Below the pieces are notes generated by a model. The model saw only the letters and a program-made list of their open reading frames with translations. It searched no databases and was not told where the DNA came from. DNA of 8,483 nucleotides from Candidatus Omnitrophota bacterium (GTDB lineage: Bacteria; Omnitrophota; Koll11; Tantalellales; Tantalellaceae). How positions within the stretch are numbered: the stretch's first letter is position 1; every line of letters starts with the position of its first letter. The position numbers and the translations under genes were made by a program. Of the stretch, positions 1 to 5,751 are shown in pieces. The DNA lies in assembly GCA_015231715.1 (NCBI GenBank), contig JADGBB010000051.1, positions 1 to 8,483 on the forward strand, written 5' to 3'.

Positions 1-58
1 TAATAATCATTAGAAAGTTTAATATTTAGTTAAATATAAAAAAGTTACATATGATTGT

Positions 59-87
59 TTCTACCATTATATTTTATATGATATAAT
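59..87 (+). promoter_or_regulatory. Candidate promoter of the first gene, perfect -10 close to the ATG
   Basis: A perfect TATAAT lies at 82-87, only 9 bases before the ATG at 97. The matching -35 position (about 59-64, TTCTAC) is poor. No Shine-Dalgarno sequence precedes the ATG, and an in-frame stop at 79-81 rules out an earlier start. A transcription start about 7 bases past the -10 would leave only a 2-3 base leader, so the mRNA may be leaderless. The surrounding bases 1-96 are very AT-rich, so a chance TATAAT is possible. I see nothing else in 1-58. Confidence 0.45.
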
Positions 88-96
88 CCTACAGAT

Positions 97-762
97 ATGT
101 ATAAAAACAAAAAGCTAGAAAAAATAAGAAAAATTATTTCTTCAATTCTTGTAGTTACTTTTGCAACTACTTCGTTTGATTTTTTGTTTGCTGAAGAAGC
201 ATTGAAGGAATCTAAGGACACACTTGCTCCATTTTCTAGGTTTAGCCCTATAGATACAAGTGATAAATTGATAATAGAACATAATGAGGAATTTAGACAT
301 CTTATCTCTACTCTCTACAGAAATAAAACAGCCATTATTGCTGCAGGGGAAGCTCTTCATGCTAAAGTAAGTGCAAATGTTGTTGCAAAATATTTAGAGA
401 GAAGATTGTATTTACATGATCATTTTAATATAAATCGAACAAACATAGAAAAAAATGGTGACGGATCATTAACACTTATTCTTAAGGATATCACTGACCG
501 TGAACGTGTTTTGCGCTGTTTCCTTTTCGATAAAATTAAACCATTACCAAATGCAATAAAAATTGTACTCCCTGGCGAAAAGATTTTTTGGGTCGAGGAA
601 ATTGTAGCCCAAATTGAAGGGAAAGATGGATTAAGTGATAAAAAGACAATAAAGGTTTATGAATTAGGTGAGGAAAAAGCATTTAATGAAGTTGCTGATA
701 TAGTCAGAAATCTTCCGCCGCGAAAAGTGGGGCGGGAATTACAGAACTTATGTTTGGTATAA
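97..762 (+). CDS. Secreted protein of unknown function with LAPxSRF leader; C-terminus probably replaced
   Basis: I do not recognise a functional family. The 221-residue product starts with a basic n-region (KNKKLEKIRK) and a hydrophobic stretch at about residues 13-31, with likely signal peptidase cleavage near FLFA/EE (residues 29-33). The mature protein begins with the segment DTLAPFSRFSPI, a leader type I associate from memory with exported Omnitrophota proteins. The rest is a mixed alpha/beta, lysine- and glutamate-rich sequence with no recognised catalytic motif. The gene is more AT-rich than everything downstream. The last ~15 residues (from about PPRKVGREL) are translated from DNA that in another frame encodes a porin, so the native C-terminus is probably lost and the stop at 760-762 is accidental. 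The start at 97 is the only one available, because an in-frame stop lies at 79-81. A leaderless mRNA is likely. Confidence 0.6.
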   Translation: MYKNKKLEKIRKIISSILVVTFATTSFDFLFAEEALKESKDTLAPFSRFSPIDTSDKLIIEHNEEFRHLISTLYRNKTAIIAAGEALHAKVSANVVAKYLERRLYLHDHFNINRTNIEKNGDGSLTLILKDITDRERVLRCFLFDKIKPLPNAIKIVLPGEKIFWVEEIVAQIEGKDGLSDKKTIKVYELGEEKAFNEVADIVRNLPPRKVGRELQNLCLV

Positions 763-1207
763 TGGAGCACCTCATGCAAAGATCGCTGATACGAGTAACT
801 TTGAAAGGGGTAATTTAGGGTTTGGATTTAGCTTGGATCAGATGCTGACAGAAAAATACGGTATCTTCGGGAGGTATTCATGGGCCGATCCGGTCCTTAA
901 TAATATTGAACATCATTGGTCTTTAGGCGCTCAGATGACGGGTTATCTTTGGGGCAGAAATCATGATGTCGCAGCGATAGCAATAGGACAGTCTGTTCCA
1001 GGAAAAAAATACTGTGATGTGAATGCTTTTCATAACACTGAGACACAACTTGAAACATATTATTCTTTTAAACTTAATGACCATGTTACTATCAGCCCTG
1101 ATATGCAGATTATATGGCAGCCTAACGGTTCTTTGGGCGCGGATGGAGCATCAAAAGACGATAGCGCGATTTTTGTTTACGGCATAAGAACTCAGATAAA
1201 TATGTAA
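722..1207 (+). pseudogene. C-terminal fragment of an OprB-type carbohydrate porin (5' end missing)
   Basis: This frame is open from 704 and encodes about 161 residues that read as the last beta-strands of an OprB-family outer-membrane porin. They begin EKWGGNYRTYVWYNGAPHAK and continue with a 'FGFSLDQML..KYGIFGRYSWAD' strand pair, WSLGAQM, a DVAAIAIGQS strand, ETYYSFKLNDHVTISPDMQ and the closing GIRTQINM. Family members are roughly 400-500 residues with a signal peptide, so about two thirds of the protein is missing. The upstream sequence in this frame is unrelated and stops at 701-703. A TTG at 833 could act as a start but would make only 124 residues without an export signal. The final residue is Met rather than the usual Phe or other aromatic of outer-membrane proteins. 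The intact parent porin would sit just upstream of the iron operon (24-base gap). The family call is fairly good; function here is probably none. Confidence 0.65.
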
Positions 1208-1231
1208 AAAATATGAGGGAGATATTATTGT

Positions 1232-1681
1232 ATGCAGGAGCATAAAGAAATATTTAATGAATATCTTAAACAAAAAGATCTGAGGCATACGCCTGAAAGA
1301 GATGTAATTCTTGATGAAGTTTATGCTAAGGACGGACATTTTGATATAGATTCACTTTTTATCAGGCTACGAAAAAATTATCCGGATAAAAGAATTTCAA
1401 AAGCTTCAATATACAGGAATATTCCGTTGTTTATAAAAGCCGGCCTTGTAAGAGAATCGATTACTGACGGCAGCAGGTCTTTTTACGAACATGTTCTCGG
1501 GCATACTCATCATGATCATATGAGTTGTGTCAGGTGCGGAAAGATCACGGAATTTTATGATAAAAAAATCGATAAGATACAGGAAGAATTCTGCAAGAAA
1601 AGCAAGTTCGAGATATTGTGGCATACGCATGTAATATACGGTTTATGCGGAGTATGTTCTAAACGAAAGGATAAAAAATGA
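1232..1681 (+). CDS. Fur-family metal-dependent transcriptional repressor
   Basis: This 149-residue protein has the normal Fur length and layout. An N-terminal winged helix (residues about 14-80, RHTPERDVIL...SKASIYRNIPLFIKAGLV) is followed by a dimerisation and metal domain. It has the HHDH metal motif at 93-96 and two CxxC pairs (C99/C102 and C139/C142) that form the structural zinc site. A GAGGGAG ribosome binding site at 1215-1221 sets the start, 10 bases before the ATG. The stop overlaps the feoB start as ATGA, so the two are translationally coupled. That neighbour favours an iron-sensing Fur role in repressing ferrous-iron uptake, but PerR or Zur cannot be excluded from sequence alone. 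I found no convincing 19-base Fur box within the 24 bases upstream, and the native promoter may have been lost with the porin 5' end. Confidence 0.9.
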   Translation: MQEHKEIFNEYLKQKDLRHTPERDVILDEVYAKDGHFDIDSLFIRLRKNYPDKRISKASIYRNIPLFIKAGLVRESITDGSRSFYEHVLGHTHHDHMSCVRCGKITEFYDKKIDKIQEEFCKKSKFEILWHTHVIYGLCGVCSKRKDKK

Positions 1682-3597
1682 ACAAGAAAAAAATAGCTAT
1701 CGTAGGTCTTCCGAATACGGGGAAGAGTCAGGTGTTTAACAATCTTACGGATAAATACAGCATGACAGGCAATTATGCCTTCACTACTGTTGAAACACAG
1801 ATAGGCAAATGCACAATATCCGGAACGGAATATGAAGTAATGGATACACCGGGATTACACTGTCTCTATATACACTCAGAGGAAGAACTCTCCGTAAGGG
1901 ATATGCTGATAACCGAGAAGCCTGATGTTATTTTGCAATGCATAGACGCTAACAGGCTAAAACAATCATTGACGCTTACATCGGATCTTTTAGAACTGGG
2001 GATACCGATGGTAATCTCGCTTAACGCAATTGACGAAACAACTAAAAAAGGTGTTTGGATAGACAGTACCGAATTATCAAGAAGGTTGGGAGTAGAGGTT
2101 GTAGAGTCCGTAGCAATTAGCGGATTGGGAAATAATGAACTTAAAAGTGCTATAAATAAAGCACGTACAGGTAATTATGACGTAGATTACGGCGGAATTA
2201 TTGAAGACGGGATAAAAAGTATTGCCGGGACTATACCAGAAAACATTAATTATAAGCGCAAAGTATCGCTATTGTTCCTTTTGGATGATCCTTTTATAAA
2301 AAAAACAGTAAATATGTTTTGCGGGCAGGAAAAATCCGATGATATTTTAAAGAAAGCGGCTGATATAAGGAAAAAATTCGGAGGAAATTTAGGCAGGACG
2401 ATCAATCGTAAGAAAAATGAATGGGTTGATGATATTTATACGGCTACGGTAAAAAAGCAAAAATTAAATATGTCCGGTTTTTCTCAAACATTCGGCAATT
2501 TATCAAGACATCCGATATTCGGTATTCCTATACTCCTGGTGATAGTTACCATTATGTATTTTGGCGTGGTTGATGTTGCTAACGGTATTGCCGGATGGAT
2601 GAACGATATGTTATGGGTGCCGATCGAAGGAGCTGTTAATTCTTTGATCCCACAGGGTTTAGTAAATGAGTTTTTGATAGGTGATTATGGCGTTTTGACA
2701 TTAGGTGTATCTAACGCACTTTTAACAGTAGTTCCGATATTGAGTGTGTTTTTTCTTTTGTTTAATACATTGGAAGATATTGGGTACATGCCGAACCTAT
2801 GTGTTCTTACAAAGAATATTTTTTCCAAAGTAGGTCTTTCCGGAAGCGCAATAATGCCAATAACATTAGGTTTTGGGTGCAAGACAATGGCTACGATGGC
2901 GACAAAAAGCCTTAAATCAAAAAAAGAAAGATATATATCAATTTTTCTTATAGCTTTTGCTCTTCCCTGTGCGGCTCAAATGGCTCTCAATATGAGCATA
3001 CTCGGCAGGATAGGAGCTTATGCTTTTGTTATCTCCTTTGGTTTTCTGGTTTTTATAGAGATAGTTGCGGGGCTGGTTCTTAACAAAATAATAAAAGACG
3101 ACAATGCATGTGATTTTATTCAGGAACTTCCGCAAATGCGCTTACCCAGTCCAAAAATAATACTTAAAAAAACGTATTACAAATTAGTTGGTTTTTTGCA
3201 CGAGGCTTTACCGGTTTTTATTGCCGCAGCAATTACGCTGTTCTTATTTGATAAGCTTGGTATATTAGATGCTTTAAAAAATCTCCTAAGGCCTGTTATA
3301 ATAGGATATTTAGGATTCCCCATCAAAATGGTTGACGTATTGATACTATGTATGGCTAAACATGAGGCCGCTGCGGGAATGATAATGGGTATGGTAAATA
3401 AAGGAGAGCTTAATAACATTCAGTGTATGGTAGCTGTTGCGCTTACAACTATGTTTGTACCGTGTTTTGCTAATATAATGGCGATGATTAAAGAACTTGG
3501 AGCTAAAGTCGCGCTCAGAATGGTGGTAATAATTAATGGTATCGCTTTATTCTTTGCGGGAATATTGAACTGGATATTGATATTTACACTTAAATAG
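1678..3597 (+). CDS. feoB: FeoB ferrous iron transporter, divergent type
   Basis: FeoB is an inner-membrane Fe(II) transporter with a cytoplasmic G domain. Here G1 is GLPNTGKS (residues 10-17), a candidate G2 is T36/T37, G3 is DTPG (56-59), G4 is NAID (116-119) and G5 is near SVAISG (144-149). A helical spacer (about 170-275) leads to a membrane domain from about residue 280 to the end. The gate motifs are recognisable but variant: GFGC at 398-401 is followed by KTMATMATKSL instead of the usual NVPAIMATR, the second is LPCAAQM (429-435) instead of PCSARL, and the third is VPCFANI (594-600). The 639 residues are shorter than the ~770 of E. coli FeoB. I recall a TMAT-type subclass in delta-proteobacteria and relatives. 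The ribosome binding site is AAAGGA (1666-1671). The gene overlaps fur by 4 bases and is followed 14 bases later by a FeoA-domain regulator. Confidence 0.88.
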   Translation: MNKKKIAIVGLPNTGKSQVFNNLTDKYSMTGNYAFTTVETQIGKCTISGTEYEVMDTPGLHCLYIHSEEELSVRDMLITEKPDVILQCIDANRLKQSLTLTSDLLELGIPMVISLNAIDETTKKGVWIDSTELSRRLGVEVVESVAISGLGNNELKSAINKARTGNYDVDYGGIIEDGIKSIAGTIPENINYKRKVSLLFLLDDPFIKKTVNMFCGQEKSDDILKKAADIRKKFGGNLGRTINRKKNEWVDDIYTATVKKQKLNMSGFSQTFGNLSRHPIFGIPILLVIVTIMYFGVVDVANGIAGWMNDMLWVPIEGAVNSLIPQGLVNEFLIGDYGVLTLGVSNALLTVVPILSVFFLLFNTLEDIGYMPNLCVLTKNIFSKVGLSGSAIMPITLGFGCKTMATMATKSLKSKKERYISIFLIAFALPCAAQMALNMSILGRIGAYAFVISFGFLVFIEIVAGLVLNKIIKDDNACDFIQELPQMRLPSPKIILKKTYYKLVGFLHEALPVFIAAAITLFLFDKLGILDALKNLLRPVIIGYLGFPIKMVDVLILCMAKHEAAAGMIMGMVNKGELNNIQCMVAVALTTMFVPCFANIMAMIKELGAKVALRMVVIINGIALFFAGILNWILIFTLK

Positions 3598-3611
3598 AAA
3601 GGAGATTATTT

Positions 3612-4337
3612 ATGAAACTTGAAAGAAAACAAGATGAATATTTAGAAAAATTATGGTATTTGAAAGAAGACAAAAAAGATGATCTTGCTGAATATAAGGG
3701 ATATATCAAAGAAGGATTTGATATGGAGATCGTTAAGGAACTTGTAAGGAATAATCATATTGTTCTAGAAGATGGAGATAAAAAAATAAAATTTACAGAA
3801 GAAGGTCTCATCCATACAAGGCAGCTTATCAGGGCGCATCGTTTGGCGGAAAGAATGGTTCACGATGTTTTGGGCGGAGATTTTGAAGCAGGCGCTTGTG
3901 AATTTGAGCATATAATGCATTCAGAACTTATAGACGGCATCTGCACTCTTTTGGGTCATCCAAGAGAATGTCCGCATGGTATGCCGATACCGGAAGGAGA
4001 ATGCTGTAAACGGTCCGATATAACGACAAAAAGTTCGGTTATGCCGGCTACAAATCTGCAGATAGGAGAATCAGCAAAAGTAGCCTATGTTAATTGTCAG
4101 GACGATCAAAGATTACATAAATTAGACGGACTTCATATAAGGCCGGGTATGACTATAAAAATGCATCAAACTTATCCCTCATATGTTCTCGAATGCGAAG
4201 GCGCCAATATAGCCATGGACAAAGAAATAGCTTCAAACATCTGTGTTTGGAAATCAAAAGCATCAATGGATGGCGGCGAACAAAACAAAAGCAGCAATTT
4301 GCCGCCCAAACGATTTCGCCTGGGCTGGAAAAAATAA
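3612..4337 (+). CDS. DtxR/IdeR-family metal-dependent regulator with C-terminal FeoA-like domain
   Basis: The 241-residue product has a DtxR N-terminal winged helix (about 5-65), a dimerisation and metal domain (about 66-135) and a FeoA/SH3-like beta domain (about 147-214). The metal ligands of DtxR align well: HRLAERM supplies H76 and E80, and CEFEH supplies C96, E99 and H100, corresponding to H79, E83, C102, E105 and H106 of DtxR. The segment CPHGMPIP..GECC (120-132) adds three cysteines and a histidine near the end of the metal domain, an unusual feature and a possible extra metal site. A basic tail (about 216-241) ends PPKRFRLGWKK. AAAGGAG at 3598-3604 is a strong ribosome binding site. 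Placement right after feoB suggests iron-responsive control of the operon; the FeoA domain might also stand in for the missing FeoA partner, which is only inference. Confidence 0.88.
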   Translation: MKLERKQDEYLEKLWYLKEDKKDDLAEYKGYIKEGFDMEIVKELVRNNHIVLEDGDKKIKFTEEGLIHTRQLIRAHRLAERMVHDVLGGDFEAGACEFEHIMHSELIDGICTLLGHPRECPHGMPIPEGECCKRSDITTKSSVMPATNLQIGESAKVAYVNCQDDQRLHKLDGLHIRPGMTIKMHQTYPSYVLECEGANIAMDKEIASNICVWKSKASMDGGEQNKSSNLPPKRFRLGWKK

Positions 4338-4362
4338 GCAATAGTTAAGAAATGCCAACACC

Positions 4363-4389
4363 GTCATTCTGAGCCGAAGGCGAAGAATC
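4363..4389. repeat. Intergenic hairpin repeat of the GTCATTCTGAG / GAAGAATC type
   Basis: A short near-palindrome lies 25 bases after the regulator stop. Arms ATTCT (4366-4370) and AGAAT (4384-4388) enclose an inner stem GCC (4373-4375) and GGC (4379-4381) with a GAA triloop. Between the stems GA faces GA, which can form tandem G-A pairs. From memory, the common form of this dispersed intergenic repeat, seen in many unrelated bacterial genomes, has GC-GAA-GC at the tip; here the tip is extended by one C-G pair. A T-run at 4409-4414 is too far away for a classic intrinsic terminator. Only one copy is in the window. Confidence 0.65.
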
Positions 4390-4415
4390 ACAGACCTATG
4401 TATAACGATTTTTTC

Positions 4416-4444
4416 TTGACTTTTTAAGCTTTTGATAGTATAGT
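4416..4444 (+). promoter_or_regulatory. Sigma-70-type promoter of the Rrf2-ThiF-CysK operon
   Basis: TTGACT at 4416-4421 and TATAGT at 4439-4444 are separated by the ideal 17 bases; each differs from consensus by one base. It is the best promoter in the window and lies 36 bases upstream of the Rrf2 start codon. It implies that the downstream genes form a transcription unit separate from the iron operon. Confidence 0.7.
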
Positions 4445-4474
4445 TTACTAAGTTGATTAAGTAAGTTAATAAGG
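4445..4474 (+). promoter_or_regulatory. Candidate operator overlapping the transcription start
   Basis: Immediately after the -10, an imperfect 20-base palindrome (4445-4464) has arms TTACT and AGTAA. It overlaps two imperfect 13-base tandem copies of TAAGTT.AT.A.G (4449-4461 and 4462-4474, 10 of 13 identical). The second copy runs into the ribosome binding site AAGGAG. Rrf2 regulators commonly bind AT-rich dyads over their own promoter, so autorepression by the adjacent gene product is a reasonable inference. No site consensus was matched, and AT-rich DNA gives such repeats by chance. Confidence 0.4.
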
Positions 4475-4480
4475 AGTTGT

Positions 4481-4903
4481 GTGAGGATTTCTTCTAGGTG
4501 TGATTATGCTTGTAGGGCTATTTTGGAGCTTTCTTTGCAGTGGGGGAAAAAGGATTCGCTTCAAATACAGGAGATATCTGATAGCCAGGCTATACCCAAA
4601 AAATATCTCGTTCAGATCCTAATACAATTGAAGAGAGCCGGATTTATCAAAAGCATAAGGGGAAAGAAGGGCGGATATGTACTTAATACGAGTCCCCAAA
4701 ATATCTCTTTAGGTGAAGTTATTAGGGTAGTTAGCGGTGAATTATTGCCGGTAGCAGAATCAGTTAGTAAAAAGACATCGGTATTTTCAGGTATATGGAA
4801 AGAAGTCGAAGGGGCGATAACTAAAGTTGTAGATTCGGTTTCTTTTGAAGATATTGCAAGCAGGATTAAAGATAAAGAAAAAATAATAATGTATCAGATA
4901 TGA
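4481..4903 (+). CDS. Rrf2-family transcriptional regulator without cluster cysteines (CymR-like)
   Basis: This 140-residue protein has the typical Rrf2 opening (MRISSRCDYACRAILELS), a helix-turn-helix near 27-56 (IQEISDSQAIPKKYLVQILIQL) and the wing motif RGKKGGYVL (60-68). IscR and NsrR carry three clustered cysteines at about 90-105. Here that loop (VAESVSKKTSVF) has none, and the only cysteines are C7 and C11, so an Fe-S cluster of the usual kind is unlikely. This resembles CymR, the cysteine-metabolism repressor of Firmicutes, which acts with CysK. A cysK gene lies two genes downstream, which supports a sulfur role. The start is GTG at 4481, with AAGGAG at 4471-4476 (4-base spacer); no ATG upstream is in frame. 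The first of three genes behind the promoter at 4416. Confidence 0.85.
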   Translation: MRISSRCDYACRAILELSLQWGKKDSLQIQEISDSQAIPKKYLVQILIQLKRAGFIKSIRGKKGGYVLNTSPQNISLGEVIRVVSGELLPVAESVSKKTSVFSGIWKEVEGAITKVVDSVSFEDIASRIKDKEKIIMYQI

Positions 4904-4932
4904 TATGTTTTTTATGAATTGGAGGAATGTAA

Positions 4933-5709
4933 ATGGAACTTAATAAAAACCAGCTTGAAAGATATAAGCGTCATATAATGCTTTTGAATATCGGGATCAG
5001 AGGTCAGGAAAAAATACTTAATGGGAAAGTTTTGATTATCGGCATGGGCGGGCTGGGGTCTTCTGTTGGTTTGTATCTTGCCTCAGCCGGAGTAGGGACT
5101 ATTGGTATTGCGGATTATGATAATGTAGAAATTAGTAACTTGCAGAGGCAGATAATACATTTCACTTCTGATATCGGCAAGAAAAAAGTTTTATCGGCTA
5201 AGGAGAAGATCGAACAACTTAATCCGGATGTTAAAGTTGTTATGTATGCGGAGAAAGTGAAAGCTGATAATATCGCGGAAATGGTTAAAGGGTTTGATTT
5301 TATTGTTGATGCAACAGATAATTTTGCGGCAAAATTTTTAATTAATGATGCCTGTGTTCTTGGGGGGAAACCTTTTTCGCATGGAGGCGTTGTCGGATTT
5401 GACGGGCAGACTATGACATATCTTCCGGGAACAACTTGCTATCGATGTATTTTTAAGGCTCCTCCTGTTGAAGTTGTTTCGCCCGAAAACACTGCGCCGG
5501 GAGTTGTCGGGACAATTCCCGGGATGTTAGGCACTATTCAGGCAACAGAAGCGATAAAATATATTTTAGGTATCGGCGAACTTTTAACAGATAGGTTTTT
5601 TATTTATGAATCGTTAAGAATGAAATTTAGAACTATAGAAACAAGAAAAAACAGCAATTGTCCGATATGCGCAGAAGGCGCTACAATAAAAAAACTTTTT
5701 GATGAATAA
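4933..5709 (+). CDS. HesA/MoeB/ThiF-family adenylyltransferase (E1-like sulfur-carrier activator)
   Basis: This enzyme family uses ATP to adenylate the C-terminal glycine of a ubiquitin-like carrier (ThiS, MoaD, CysO type) so that it can accept sulfur. The 258 residues include the nucleotide loop GMGGLGS (37-43), DYDNVEISNLQRQ (61-73), the DATDN motif (126-130) and two zinc CxxC pairs (C169/C172 in CYRC, C243/C246 in CPIC). The loop that in MoeB and ThiF carries the thiolation cysteine (C-x-x-A-G-V) reads SPENTAPGVVG (183-193) with no cysteine. The protein may therefore only adenylate, as can suffice for MoeB. GGAGGA at 4921-4926 sets the start. It sits 29 bases after the Rrf2 gene and 42 before cysK, pointing to cysteine synthesis rather than thiamin or molybdopterin. 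No carrier gene is present nearby. Confidence 0.88.
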   Translation: MELNKNQLERYKRHIMLLNIGIRGQEKILNGKVLIIGMGGLGSSVGLYLASAGVGTIGIADYDNVEISNLQRQIIHFTSDIGKKKVLSAKEKIEQLNPDVKVVMYAEKVKADNIAEMVKGFDFIVDATDNFAAKFLINDACVLGGKPFSHGGVVGFDGQTMTYLPGTTCYRCIFKAPPVEVVSPENTAPGVVGTIPGMLGTIQATEAIKYILGIGELLTDRFFIYESLRMKFRTIETRKNSNCPICAEGATIKKLFDE

Positions 5710-5751
5710 AATGAATTTGATTTTAATGCGGAATAAAATAGGGGGAATAAA

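Noticed and set aside
833..1207. A complete small gene starting at TTG 833
   Set aside because: Porin-like sequence continues upstream in the same frame to about 722, so 833 is inside the fragment; there is no signal peptide or ribosome binding site at the TTG.
4363..4417. Intrinsic terminator after the dtxR-type gene
   Set aside because: The hairpin is followed by about 20 bases of mixed sequence before the T-run, so it does not have the stem-then-T architecture; it fits a dispersed repeat better.
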